NCBI GenBank assembly: GCA_964639225.1 | Contig: CAZXCK010000007.1 | Coordinates: forward strand, 5,800-69,799 | DNA length: 64,000 nucleotides | DNA from: CAZXCK01 sp964639225 | Lineage (GTDB): Bacteria > Chloroflexota > Anaerolineae > Aggregatilineales > Phototrophicaceae | Reading direction: 5' to 3' | In this document: positions 26,645-36,589 of the stretch, one piece after another | How the letters are laid out: every line of letters begins with the position of its first letter | How positions within the stretch are numbered: the stretch's first letter is position 1 | Notes under the pieces: model-generated | What the model was told of the DNA's origin: nothing | Database searches by the model: none | What the model saw: the letters and a program-made list of their open reading frames with translations, nothing else | Translations under genes and position numbers: made by a program

Positions 26645-26842
26645 TCACAAGCCACCTGTCGGAATCGCCGCCGGGGCGCTGCTCCGCGCCGATGACTGGC
26701 CGCGAATAGCAAACGTGCCCATCTTGCGGGTTACACGCTCGCTGCCACAATTGGGGCAGACCACGTCATCGTTCTGACTCATGCTAACGCGCTTCTCAAA
26801 AGACTGACCGCAGTTCGGACAGTCAAAATCATACAAAGGCAT
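26645..26842 (-). CDS. FmdB/CxxC_CxxC zinc-ribbon protein
   Basis: A 65-aa protein with the FmdB regulatory-protein zinc ribbon: MPLYDFDCPNCGQSFE, then VVCPNCGSERVTRKMG. Four cysteines in two CPNCG knuckles bind zinc. The Ser/Ala-rich tail is typical of the family. The function is uncertain (proposed regulatory). GGAGGGAACG precedes the start. It lies 27 nt after the rhodanese gene and may share its transcript. Confidence 0.88.
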   Translation of the reverse strand: MPLYDFDCPNCGQSFEKRVSMSQNDDVVCPNCGSERVTRKMGTFAIRGQSSARSSAPAAIPTGGL

Positions 26843-26869
26843 AGCGTTCCCTCCGTGAACTGCTGCGAG

Positions 26870-27220
26870 TTACTTACCGTGTTTGACCGTATATCCCGCA
26901 CCCTGCCATGCGATCATGCCACCACGCAGATTAATGGCGTTCAGCCCTTGATCGCGCAGTTGCCGGGCGGCGACACCGCTGCGCGCGCCGGAACGGCATA
27001 CGCACAGAATATCGCGGTTGCGTGGCAGCTCACCCTGCCGGCTGCCGAGTTCACCCAGCGGGATAACCTTCGCGCCCGGAATATGCCCTGCGCGGAATTC
27101 GTCGGGCTGGCGCACATCCAGGATAAACGGCGAGTCGTCACCATCAATCCATGTTTTGGCCTCACCCGCCGATACCTGAGTGCCACTATTGGCACCAAAA
27201 AGCGTTTTGAAGATATTCAC
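26870..27220 (-). CDS. rhodanese-like domain protein, cytoplasmic
   Basis: A 116-aa single-domain sulfurtransferase. The active-site loop is CRSGARS with the persulfide-forming Cys at about residue 74; DVRQPDEFRAGHIPGA and NLRGGMIAW are family signatures. It starts with GTG behind GAGGTTG and has no signal peptide. It follows a membrane-anchored rhodanese by 58 nt in the same direction, suggesting a two-compartment sulfur relay. The divergent LysR regulator may control both. Confidence 0.9.
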   Translation of the reverse strand: MNIFKTLFGANSGTQVSAGEAKTWIDGDDSPFILDVRQPDEFRAGHIPGAKVIPLGELGSRQGELPRNRDILCVCRSGARSGVAARQLRDQGLNAINLRGGMIAWQGAGYTVKHGK

Positions 27221-27278
27221 AACTCAACCTCGTTCATCCAGGAAAGCTAACAATCCAGCGTCTTTCGAATTTCCAGAC

Positions 27279-27725
27279 TTATTCCACCGGCAGGCCGGCG
27301 GCATTCCACGCGATGATCCCGCCCATGTCATACACCGACTCGTAGCCGGCACGCTCCAGGATACGCGCTGCATCGGCACTGCGGTTGCCACTGCGGCAGT
27401 ATAGCACGACGGTCTCATCCTGCGGCAGTTCGGACAACCGGCTCTGCAGCGATTGCAGCGGGATGTTCACCGCCCCCGGAATGTGCCCACCACGAAACTC
27501 TTCGGGCGTGCGCACATCCACCAGAATATGCGGCACCGGCTCATCCCGGAACTGCGACACATATGCCAGTGGCGCGATGAGCTGCGGGCCATTGGCAGCA
27601 GGCGCACTGCTGGTATCTGCATCCGAACTGGTGTTCAGCGCCGGAATCGCGACCACCGCGCCAGCCACCAGCAAAACAACCACCGCAGCCAGTATCCATG
27701 TACGTTTGTCGTTCACAAGTTTCAT
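27279..27725 (-). CDS. membrane-anchored or exported rhodanese-like protein
   Basis: A 148-aa protein with an N-terminal hydrophobic helix (residues 10-28, WILAAVVVLLVAGAVVAIPA) followed by a Ser/Ala/Asp linker and one rhodanese domain with active-site CRSGNRS and DVRTPEEFRGGHIPGA. No clear signal-peptidase site is evident, so membrane anchoring with an outside catalytic domain is likely. It is the first gene of the rhodanese operon and is divergent from the LysR regulator. Confidence 0.88.
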   Translation of the reverse strand: MKLVNDKRTWILAAVVVLLVAGAVVAIPALNTSSDADTSSAPAANGPQLIAPLAYVSQFRDEPVPHILVDVRTPEEFRGGHIPGAVNIPLQSLQSRLSELPQDETVVLYCRSGNRSADAARILERAGYESVYDMGGIIAWNAAGLPVE

Positions 27726-27796
27726 AGGGTACCCACGTCAATACAAACGAATTTGCAGAATTCACCTGTACTATAACCGGTTCGACCCGTGTATAG

Positions 27797-27826
27797 TTAT
27801 GGCAAATGGCTTATAATGTGCCATAA
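27797..27826. promoter_or_regulatory. inverted repeat between rhodanese and LysR genes, probable LysR site
   Basis: TTATGGCA (27797-27804) and TGCCATAA (27819-27826) form a perfect 8-bp inverted repeat with a 14-bp spacer containing TATAAT (27812-27817). Its place in a divergent intergenic region fits a LysR-type recognition site overlapping a promoter. The link to the regulator at 27867 is inferred. Confidence 0.55.
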
Positions 27827-27866
27827 GCAAACACTTATAGCTAATCCGCTATCCGCTGGCTGAATA

Positions 27867-28793
27867 ATGCTCGATCTGTATAAACTCAGGATTTTCTCCA
27901 TCGTCGTCGAAGAAGGCAGCTTCAGCACCGCTGCCCGCCGGCTGTATATCAGCCAGTCAGCGGTGAGCCAGCACATCAGAGACCTGGAAGCCAGCCTGGG
28001 CAAGCAGCTTTTCCAGCGTGGTGCGCGCGGTGTCCAGTTGACGCCTGCCGGGACGACCCTGCACGGCTATGCCCAGCAGATTCTGGCGCTGGTCACCGAG
28101 GCCGAGCACGCCCTGACCGACGTCGATCACGTCCATAATGGCCGGGTAAGCCTGGGTGCGACGCCAGGCGTCGCCATTTATCTGGCGCCAGACTGGGTTC
28201 AGCGCTTCCGTGCCAGTTACCCGCAGATGACCGTTACCTTGCAGACCGGTATCACTACGCAAATCGTGAGCGACGTACTGGCCCAGCGCCTGGACCTGGG
28301 CATAATCGAAGGCGAATTGGAACCGGTTCAACACAAACGCCTGGGCTGGGCCGAACTTGAAGACGTCGAACAATTTGTTGTCGTCGGGCGCAATCATCCC
28401 TGGTGGCAGATCGAGTCAGTATGCCTGGAAGAACTGCACCAGCAGTCATTCATCGTAAGGCAGGCCGGCAGCCAGTCGCGCAACTGGTTGGAAAGCACCC
28501 TGCGACAGCACAATGTAGAGCCAGTTATCGGCGCGGAGTTTGACAATCTGGAGTCGATCAAGCGCGCGGTCAGCGCTGGCATGTGCCTGAGCATTCTGCC
28601 GAATTACGTCGTCAGCAGCGAGGTCAGCCAGGATAATCTGCACACCATCAGCGTGGAAGGCACGCCTCTACGGCGCACGCTGCGGGCCATCTGGGAGAAA
28701 CAGACACCATTCTCGCCGATCGTGGCGGCATTCCTGGCCAGTCTGGCATCCACATACCCCGCCCTCAAATCGGTGCTTTCAGCACGTGGCTAA
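27867..28793 (+). CDS. LysR-family transcriptional regulator
   Basis: A 308-aa regulator with the N-terminal winged HTH (FSIVVEEGSFSTAARRLYISQSAVS split over residues 10-34; HIRDLEASLGKQLFQR) and a C-terminal periplasmic-binding-like co-inducer domain. It is divergent from two rhodaneses across a 141-bp gap with an inverted repeat. By analogy with CysB/CysL it may respond to a sulfur or nitrogen metabolite, but this is only positional inference. Confidence 0.92.
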   Translation: MLDLYKLRIFSIVVEEGSFSTAARRLYISQSAVSQHIRDLEASLGKQLFQRGARGVQLTPAGTTLHGYAQQILALVTEAEHALTDVDHVHNGRVSLGATPGVAIYLAPDWVQRFRASYPQMTVTLQTGITTQIVSDVLAQRLDLGIIEGELEPVQHKRLGWAELEDVEQFVVVGRNHPWWQIESVCLEELHQQSFIVRQAGSQSRNWLESTLRQHNVEPVIGAEFDNLESIKRAVSAGMCLSILPNYVVSSEVSQDNLHTISVEGTPLRRTLRAIWEKQTPFSPIVAAFLASLASTYPALKSVLSARG

Positions 28794-28816
28794 TTTAAGA
28801 ATCCACAGCATGACAT

Positions 28817-28845
28817 TTGCATTAATAGGTGGAATTGGTTATTAT
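28817..28845 (+). promoter_or_regulatory. sigma70-type promoter of the second LacI-family gene
   Basis: TTGCAT (28817-28822), 17-bp spacer, TATTAT (28840-28845). The predicted start lies about 57 nt before the gene at 28908. Confidence 0.6.
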
Positions 28846-28907
28846 CTGAACTTTAGTAATAGAGCTTTCTAAAACTCAACAACAATGCGTTTAAGCGAAA
28901 TGATTTT

Positions 28908-29936
28908 ATGACCCGCCCGACCATACGCCACGTCGCACAAAAAGCCCGTGTCGGAATCGGCACAGTCTCACGAGTTCTCAACAATAGCCCTAACGTCAGC
29001 CCAGAGACCAGGCAGCGCGTGATGGACGCCATCCGCGAGCTTAACTTCAAGCCCAACCTGGCAGCGCGCCAACTGTCGAATAAGTTGCAGTTGCATCATA
29101 TCGGTGTCATCACGCAGACATTCATCAATTACTACTCATTCGCCGAGCGCCTGCGCGGAGTTCAGCGTGCTCTGGGTGCCCTCAGCAATCCCTATCAAAT
29201 CATCCTGTACAACATCAGTTCGATGGCTTTCCTCGACGAGCAGATTGATCTCATCGCGCAGAATCGCGCCGTGCAGGGTCTGCTCATCATCGATCTGCGC
29301 ATCACCGATGAACAGCGTGCCCGGCTAGACGAAGCCAACGTACCTTATGTCGGCCTGAATCACTTCACTAATGTCTCCTGGCCGTGTGTAGCGACCGACA
29401 ATTTGCAGGGTGGCTACCTGGCCACCGAATATCTGCTACGGCACGGTCACCGGCGCATTGCCTACATAGGCGACGATTTTGTAGACAGCTTCGGTTTTCG
29501 CACCAGCCAGGAACGCTACCAGGGCCATCTTCAGGCACTGGCTGAATACAACGTGGAACCCCGCGATGAGTATCTGCGACTAGGTATGTACGGTTATGAG
29601 GCCGCGCGTCATCTGGCGCAGGACCTGCTCAAAATGGACCAACCACCAACGGCCATATTTGCCATGAGCGACATGCAGGCGCTGGGCTGCATTGCCGCTG
29701 TGCGCGCCGCCGGCCTGCGTGTACCGCAGGATGTATCCGTCCTGGGCTACGACGATCTGGAGATCAGCGAGCACACGGGCCTGACCACCGTCCGCCAGCA
29801 TCTCGAACGCAGCGGACAGTACGGCGTCCGCTACCTGCTGGATTTAATCCGCCGGCGCGACCAGTCGCAGCCCCCGGAAATGCCACCCCTGACGGTGATT
29901 CCCCGCGAGACCGTTCAATCCATCTGCCCACCCTGA
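28908..29936 (+). CDS. LacI-family transcriptional regulator
   Basis: A 342-aa regulator. The HTH reads IRHVAQKARVGIGTVSRVLN, the hinge NLAARQLSNKL, and the effector domain shows HRRIAYIGDDF and VSVLGYDDLEISEHTGLTTV. It is not inside a sugar operon: the next genes downstream encode a MacB/LolD-like exporter 187 bp away. It therefore probably controls a distant target, or itself. Confidence 0.9.
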   Translation: MTRPTIRHVAQKARVGIGTVSRVLNNSPNVSPETRQRVMDAIRELNFKPNLAARQLSNKLQLHHIGVITQTFINYYSFAERLRGVQRALGALSNPYQIILYNISSMAFLDEQIDLIAQNRAVQGLLIIDLRITDEQRARLDEANVPYVGLNHFTNVSWPCVATDNLQGGYLATEYLLRHGHRRIAYIGDDFVDSFGFRTSQERYQGHLQALAEYNVEPRDEYLRLGMYGYEAARHLAQDLLKMDQPPTAIFAMSDMQALGCIAAVRAAGLRVPQDVSVLGYDDLEISEHTGLTTVRQHLERSGQYGVRYLLDLIRRRDQSQPPEMPPLTVIPRETVQSICPP

Positions 29937-30123
29937 GCGTATCGCCGCCAGCTTTACGGGTAAAATGAGCGCAGGGCTAAACCGGGATAAGTGCCGGGCT
30001 AGCCTGGCGTAATGAACTGATGAAAATTGCCCCCAACCCAGTTCGGAATGTGCTAAATTTCAGATCACACACAACGCAACTTTTCTTGTTACGCACGTTC
30101 CGAAGCACATACAGGAGCATCAC

Positions 30124-30866
<743 letters not shown>

Positions 30867-30870
<4 letters not shown>

Positions 30871-33263
30871 GTCCGCGCTGGAGAAAAATCTGGTCAGACC
30901 TCACCGTCAATAAAACGCGCACGGTCCTGGTCGTGCTGTCGATTGTGGTGGGTATCTTCGCAGTCGGGTCCATCGCCGGGACCGCCGCCATCATCGATCG
31001 AGAGAGCAAGGCGCTTTGGATGTCCATCGATCCGGCTGACGGTTCGCTGGTCACCACGCCTTTTGAGGCAGCACTTGCCGACGACATCACAGCGATGTCC
31101 AACGTCGCCACCATCCAGCTCCGGCGCACGCTCAACACCCGCGCCGAACTCGCCGACGGCACCGAGAAAGACCTGCGTATCTTCGCCGTCCCGGATTACG
31201 AAGCCATGCAGTTAAACCGCATCGAATCGGAATCCGGTGACTGGCCGCCGCCCGAAGATGCCATTCTCATCGAACGCAACACACTCAGTCTGCTGGATAT
31301 CAGCGAAGGTGACACGCTCACGGTTCGCCTGCCGGACGGCGAACGCCGCCAGTTCCCGGTGGCTGGTGTCACTTACGATCTTAGCCAACCCGCTGGCTCG
31401 GTGCTGGATATTGCCTATGGCTACGTGTCACCAGCAACGATCGCCAGCCTGAACGGCGACGAGAACTGGAACACCATTCTGTTCACTGTCGATGACGACG
31501 CGCTGGCCGCTTCCGGCCTGGACCGGGAGAGCTTCTCGGCGCAGGTAGCCAACGACATCCGAGACCAGGTCCAGGCCCAGGGCGTCATCGTCGTGGCGCC
31601 GCCGTTCATTTCGGTTCCCGGTGAGCCGCCCGGTTACGTCTTCATTGTGGCGCTGCTGGTGGTGCTGGGTGTCGTCGGTTCGCTGACCTTCATCCTCAGC
31701 GGATTCCTGATCGTCAACATCATCTCGGCCCTGCTTGCCCAGCAGACACGCCAGATCGGCGTGATGAAAGCCGTCGGTGCGCGCACCTCGCAGGTGGTGG
31801 GCATGTACCTGGGGATGGCGGCCATCTTCGGTATATTCGCACTGCTGATCGCCCTGCCCCTGTCGTTCCTTGGTGCACGTGGCTTGGCTGGCTTTATCGG
31901 CGATTTGAATAACTACAAAATCACCGACTTTTCGGCCCCCTGGTGGATTTTCGCGCTGCAGATCTTCATCGGTGTAATCATCCCGGTGCTGGCCGCGCTG
32001 GTTCCGGTCATCAGCGGCACGCGCATCACCGTGCGCGCCGCGCTGGACTCGCGCGGCATCGACGCGAGCAACACGTCCTTCTTCGACCGCCTGCTGGCCC
32101 GCTTCCAGATGTTCCCCCGCCCGGTGCTGCTGTCTTTTCGGAATACATTCCGCCAGAAGGGCCGTCTCGCACTGACACTGGCGACACTCACCCTGGCTGG
32201 TGCCATCTTCGCGACGGTGTTTACCGTACGCAACTCGCTGTTCGCCACCCTTGACGATGCACTGGCTTACGAAAACTACAGCGTGGCCATTGATCTGGCC
32301 GAAGCTTACGATCGTGACGCGCTGATCGACGCTGCCGAATCGCTGGAGTCCGTGAGCGCCGTCGAAGCCTGGACCGAGGTCACAGAGCGCATCCGCCTGG
32401 ACGACCAGTCCGACGAGGATGTGACCATACGCGGTCTGCCCACCGACACACAAATGCTGATACCACTGATGCAGTCTGGCGTATGGCTGGACGACAGCGA
32501 TGTAGAAAACGGTATCGTCATCAACGCCAACATCGCCGACCTGGGCGTGACCACCGGTGACACGCTGACCGTCATCGTGCGCGGCGAACCGACCGAGTGG
32601 CAGGTCATCGGTGTGGCGCGGGCGATATTCTCGCTGGAGAATGTCGCCTGGACGCGCTACGACACGCTGGCCGAGACCATCGGCGAAACCGGACTGGCTC
32701 GCCTGCTGCGCGTGACCACCAGCCCCAACGACGAAGCTACCCAGAACTCGATCGTTGGTACGCTATCCGATTCGTTCGCTGGCGCAGGTTTCGCCATCGA
32801 AGGAACCCAGACATTCGCAGCCCTGGAAGTGAGCTTTAACACCCGCTTCAATGTACTTGTTCTCAGTCTGCTGGCGCTCGCTTTCCTGCTGGCGATTGTG
32901 GGTGGTCTGGGAATCGCCGGGACAACCAGCATCAACGTCATCGAGCGTATGCGCGAGATCGGCGTGATGCGCTCGGTAGGCGCGGCTAACTATCAGGTAC
33001 TTGGCATCTTCATCGTCGAAGCGGTTTTCGTCGGTTTCATCGGTTGGCTGCTGGGGTCGCTGCTGGCTCTGCCGATCAGCCGGGCCCTCAGCGATGGGGT
33101 AGGAATAGCGTTCAGCAACGCACCGCTTACCTACAGCTTCGATGTCAGCGGGGCACTGCTGTGGCTGGCGCTGGCGCTGGGACTGGCGTTCCTGTTCAGT
33201 TTCCTGCCAGCACGGCGCGCTTCACGTTTAACCCTGCGGGAAGTCCTCTCTTACGAAGGCTAA
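30867..33263 (+). CDS. ABC transporter permease with two FtsX domains
   Basis: A 798-aa membrane protein. It has an N-terminal TM helix (about 20-40), an extracytoplasmic MacB_PCD-like domain, three TM helices of a first FtsX domain (about 250-395), a second N-terminal-type helix after FRQKGRLALTLATLTLAGAI, a second extracytoplasmic domain, and a C-terminal FtsX domain ending in PARRASRLTLREVLSYEG. This duplicated layout is that of FtsX/LolCE-like exporters in monoderm-like phyla. The exported substrate is unknown. Confidence 0.92.
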
Positions 33264-33287
33264 TCCCTGGCAAGCATCTCACACAAA

Positions 33288-33317
33288 ACCGGGAGCGGGA
33301 ACATTCCTGCTCCCGGT
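33288..33317 (+). terminator. stem-loop terminator after the ABC exporter
   Basis: ACCGGGAGCGGG (33288-33299) pairs with CCTGCTCCCGGT (33306-33317), including one G-U pair, with a 6-nt loop. The T-tract is short. Confidence 0.65.
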
Positions 33318-33375
33318 GTTCAATATCTGCGGAATCCGGTGGAGCGCCTATTTGACTATACGAAAACCAGCGCGC

Positions 33376-33780
33376 TCAACTTAATAACAGCCGAACATCC
33401 TCAAAAATATAAGCGAAGAGGATCGCCAGCCCTACCAGTGCCACGCCCAGGTACTGCCACTTGTAGGCATAATCAATCGCCCAGAAGCGACGCAGACTGG
33501 TAATGATAGCGATGACTGCGATCACCGTGATGACCAGCGTAAGCTGAATAGCGAAATTACCCGCCACACCGATGACCGGCAGAACAAACGGCAGCACCAC
33601 GTATTGCAGCACACAGCGCGCGCCAGAGAAGAACAAGGACAGGCCGAAAATATTCTCAGTCTTACGACTTTCCTGCGCTCTGGCTTCTGCGCCGGCATCC
33701 ACCGGGTCTGCCTGCGCCGGTGTCCTGACAAACAGAACACCTGCCACAAATCGATCGAGTTGTGCTTTTACAGTTGACAT
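33376..33780 (-). CDS. small membrane protein of unknown function
   Basis: A 134-aa protein with a charged N-terminal ~50 residues (STVKAQLDRF; EARAQESRKTENIFG) and three hydrophobic segments (FFSGARCVLQYVVLPFVLPV; FAIQLTLVITVIAVIAIITS; YLGVALVGLAILFAYIFED). I do not recognise the family. The start at 33780 is preferred over one six codons upstream because it matches typical N-termini. It is 183 nt from the ArsP-type permease and may or may not be co-regulated. Confidence 0.7.
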   Translation of the reverse strand: MSTVKAQLDRFVAGVLFVRTPAQADPVDAGAEARAQESRKTENIFGLSLFFSGARCVLQYVVLPFVLPVIGVAGNFAIQLTLVITVIAVIAIITSLRRFWAIDYAYKWQYLGVALVGLAILFAYIFEDVRLLLS

Positions 33781-33963
33781 ATATCCAGATTCCTCCACAC
33801 CTCAGCGGTGCGAACCATTCCCCCGGTCGGCGCTCACACAAAAATCAGCGCCGACTACCAAGCCTGTGTTGTACTATGACTTTACCCACAAGCGCGCCGC
33901 TTGCCAACTGAGAATTTGCTCAATTGGTTTACACCGACCAGCAACGTATGCAACCTGTCACGC

Positions 33964-35013
33964 TCAGATGATGAGGTTGAATAGATAGCCGGTAAACATG
34001 ATCCCCGACGCCACCACCGCCACGAAGATGGCGATCAGGCGCGGCTTAAGCACCCGCCGCAGGATAATCAGTTCGGGCAGGCTGAGTGCGATCACCGACA
34101 TCATAAATGCCAGCACGGTCCCCAGTGCTGCGCCTTTTTCCAGCATCACACTGATGATGGGAATAATCCCTGCTGCGTTCGAGTACAGCGGCACACCGAT
34201 CAACACCGACGCAGGAACCGACCACCACGCACCCTCACCCATAATGCTGGTAAGCGCGCCTTCCGGCACAAAGCCATGAACCGCCGCGCCGATGCCAATA
34301 CCAATAATCACAAACAGCCACACACGTTGAATAATGTCGCGCGTACCCTCGGCGGCGCGCTCGAAGCGCTGTACCCATGTCAGCTTCTCGTCAATAGGCT
34401 GACCCTGGGCGTTTACTTTCACTTTATAGACGAAGTCCTCGACGTAACGCTCCAGGTTCATACGGCCCAGCACCATACCGGCCAACGTACCGATGGCAAT
34501 CGCAGACAGCAGATAAACCAGCGCCACCTGCCAACCGAACAAGCCAATCAGCATCACAAACGCCACCTGGTTCATCAGCGGTGAGGTAATCAGAAACGAA
34601 AACGTGATCCCCAATGGAATCCGCGCCTCAACAAAGCCGATAAACAGGGGAACCGACGAGCACGAGCAGAACGGGGTAATGGCGCCAAACAACGACGCCA
34701 TCACGTTACCCACGCCTTCTCCCCTGCCTTCGACCAGTGTCCGCGTTTTTTCCGGGCTGACGAATGTCTGGATCAGCGTGATGATGAAGATCATCCCGGC
34801 CAGCAGAAGCAGCAGCTTGGGTACGTCGTAAATAAAGAAGTTGAGCGACGTGCCAACCAGGCTTTCGGGATTCAGCCCCATAATCGTATAGGTAATCCAG
34901 TCCGCGATGGCTTGCAGGTTGTTATAGGCCGCCACCCAAAAGACCGCTGCGACGCCTACCAGCAGAAAAGCGCGACCATCATCGCGAGTAGGTGTCAGTT
35001 CCTTTATGCTCAT
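33964..35013 (-). CDS. ArsP-type permease (UPF0718/DUF318)
   Basis: A 349-aa membrane permease with about eight TM helices. The signature TPFCSCSSVPLFIGF and the paired VPLYSNAAGIIPII are typical of DUF318/ArsP proteins, some of which export trivalent organoarsenicals. A hydrophilic loop lies between the helix groups (YKVKVNAQGQPIDEKLTW). It follows a small thioredoxin gene by 80 nt and is divergent from an ArsR regulator with a C-x-C sensor motif. Metalloid efflux is therefore the likely role; the actual substrate is not proven. Confidence 0.88.
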   Translation of the reverse strand: MSIKELTPTRDDGRAFLLVGVAAVFWVAAYNNLQAIADWITYTIMGLNPESLVGTSLNFFIYDVPKLLLLLAGMIFIITLIQTFVSPEKTRTLVEGRGEGVGNVMASLFGAITPFCSCSSVPLFIGFVEARIPLGITFSFLITSPLMNQVAFVMLIGLFGWQVALVYLLSAIAIGTLAGMVLGRMNLERYVEDFVYKVKVNAQGQPIDEKLTWVQRFERAAEGTRDIIQRVWLFVIIGIGIGAAVHGFVPEGALTSIMGEGAWWSVPASVLIGVPLYSNAAGIIPIISVMLEKGAALGTVLAFMMSVIALSLPELIILRRVLKPRLIAIFVAVVASGIMFTGYLFNLII

Positions 35014-35093
35014 AACCGCTTATCTCCATGACGTTTCGCCGCATTTCAACGTGCGTCCCCACAACGACAGATGCGCAGCGGAGGCCGGATTGC

Positions 35094-35342
35094 TTACTGA
35101 TAACTGGCTGCCCATTCCAGAATCTGATCGCGTTTGGGAATGCGACCGGTAGAGACGACCTGCTCGTTCATTACCAGGCCCGGTGTACTCATCACGCCAT
35201 AGCCCATAATGTCGGCATAATCCGTCACTTTGATAATCTCAAATTCGATAGCCGGATTGGCACTCTCCAGCGCGGCCCGTGCCTCTTCTTCGAGGCGTTT
35301 ACAGTTGGCGCAACCAGAACCCAGAATCTTGACAGTTAACAT
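35094..35342 (-). CDS. small thioredoxin-like redox protein (thioredoxin_3/MTH895 type)
   Basis: An 82-aa single-domain thioredoxin-fold protein with an N-terminal C-x-x-C (GSGCANCKRLEEE, residues 8-12 region) and cis-Pro MSTPGLVMNEQVV. Such proteins are commonly encoded beside DUF318 permeases and arsenic regulators. ATG at 35342 is chosen because upstream extension covers the operator region and would add an unrelated N-terminus. Confidence 0.88.
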   Translation of the reverse strand: MLTVKILGSGCANCKRLEEEARAALESANPAIEFEIIKVTDYADIMGYGVMSTPGLVMNEQVVSTGRIPKRDQILEWAASYQ

Positions 35343-35461
35343 TGGCTTGTCCTCTCTATTGTCATTTGTAAGCAACCGTTGGTTGTACAATCTCACTCTA
35401 GCGCTCATGACGCTATCTTTGGAGTATGCATCGTCACCAATCAACCGTTACATAGATAATC

Positions 35462-35497
35462 TTCTATATCACAATATAGAATGTCATCGATATAGAA
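35462..35497. promoter_or_regulatory. ArsR-type operator with an extra half-site
   Basis: TTCTATAT-CACA-ATATAGAA (35462-35481) is a perfect palindrome, and a further ATATAGAA half-site lies at 35490-35497. They sit between the thioredoxin/permease genes and the divergent arsR gene, fitting joint repression by that ArsR protein. The assignment is inferred from position. Confidence 0.7.
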
Positions 35498-35555
35498 CTT
35501 TGTCAATGTATCATTTGTGGTATACTCAAATTCAGCTAACGAGGATGACGATACG

Positions 35556-35963
35556 ATGCAAAAAAACAATTCCCTGTCCCTTGTCGATATTCCCATCCAG
35601 GGCGAAGCCGCCCGTCAGCGCGCCACCTGCGCCGTCATCGAACCGCGCCTGGACAGCGACGAAGCAGCGAGACTCTCGATTGTATTCAAAGCCCTGGGCA
35701 ATCCGGTGCGCCTGCAAATGCTCGATTTCATCGCCCAGGGCGGTGGTCGCCTGTGCGCCTGTGATATGGAACGCCATTTCGACCTCACCCAGCCCACCAT
35801 TTCGCATCACCTCAAAATCCTGCGCGACGCCGGGCTGATTGTCTCCGAATCGAGTGGCGTGTGGGTGTTTCATCGCATCAACCAACCTCTGCACGAGTCG
35901 TTACAACGTGTCATCGACCTGATGCGTGTAAGCCAGTCTCCCCAGCAATCTGACTGCGATTGA
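35556..35963 (+). CDS. ArsR/SmtB-family metalloregulator
   Basis: A 135-aa winged-helix repressor. The metal motif C67-A-C69 in GRLCACDMERHFDL corresponds to the ELCVCDL As(III)/Sb(III) site of classic ArsR. The recognition helix is LTQPTISHHLKILRDAGLI. Another cysteine, C25, lies in an N-terminal extension of ~30 residues. ATG at 35556 is preceded by GAGGATGA. It presumably represses itself and the divergent thioredoxin-ArsP pair through the palindrome at 35462-35481. Confidence 0.9.
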   Translation: MQKNNSLSLVDIPIQGEAARQRATCAVIEPRLDSDEAARLSIVFKALGNPVRLQMLDFIAQGGGRLCACDMERHFDLTQPTISHHLKILRDAGLIVSESSGVWVFHRINQPLHESLQRVIDLMRVSQSPQQSDCD

Positions 35964-35985
35964 AAGACCGATATGTGGAATCAAA

Positions 35986-36013
35986 AAACCCGCCTCAAGC
36001 ATGAGACGGGTTT
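35986..36013. terminator. bidirectional terminator between arsR and the cold-shock gene
   Basis: AAACCCGCCTCA (35986-35997) pairs with TGAGACGGGTTT (36002-36013) with one C/A mismatch, flanked by A- and T-runs. It lies between two convergent genes. Confidence 0.8.
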
Positions 36014-36035
36014 ATAGAAAGCTCGGTTGTTAGAT

Positions 36036-36251
36036 CTAGCCTTCGACGACGGTAACGGCGCTGGCCTGCTTACCCTTCTTGCCCTCAGTTACTTCAAACT
36101 CGACGACATCGCCCTCATTGAGCGAGCGAAAGCCGCGACCCTGAATTTCCGAGTAGTGGACAAACAGATCGGGACCATTGTTCTGGGTGATGAACCCGTA
36201 GCCCTTATCCGCATTGAACCACTTGACTGTACCTCTGGTACGCTCTGACAT
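36036..36251 (-). CDS. cold-shock domain protein
   Basis: A 71-aa single-stranded RNA/DNA-binding OB-fold protein. RNP1 is KGYGFI and RNP2 is LFVHYSEI; the start TRGTVKWFN and end QASAVTVVEG are typical of CspA/CspD. It acts as an RNA chaperone in cold or stationary phase. CAGGAG precedes the ATG. A gene-free stretch of over 300 bp upstream could hold a long regulated leader, as in cspA. Confidence 0.95.
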   Translation of the reverse strand: MSERTRGTVKWFNADKGYGFITQNNGPDLFVHYSEIQGRGFRSLNEGDVVEFEVTEGKKGKQASAVTVVEG

Positions 36252-36589
36252 GTTGTTCTACTCCTGAAATCATTGAGTTGACTGGTTTTGCATAGCCGAT
36301 AGTACACCCAAGCGTCCCAAGATTTCATGGAGCATACGAGGTACTTTTTAGAAGGCTTCAAATGTCTTCGGTCAGGCTGCAACAGCCCAATACCTGTGAT
36401 ATTCCTGCCTTCTCTTTCTGGCCTATCAGATGCCTAACCACAGCATCTATGCGGGTGAGGCCACTTTGCCCCATTTAGCCCACATTGCAATCTTATTGTA
36501 CACCAATATTGAAATAAGCAACACCCTATTTCAACAAAATTTAAGGTGATCAGCAGCACCAACCGGTCACAGGCATAATCACGAACTCA
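36252..36589. other. 338-bp gene-free region upstream of the cold-shock gene
   Basis: This AT-richer stretch has no supportable coding sequence. By analogy with cspA it could contain the promoter and a long leader of the cold-shock gene. I found no clear hairpin, cold box or promoter that I would defend. The kinase gene reading in the same direction ends at its right edge. Confidence 0.4.
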
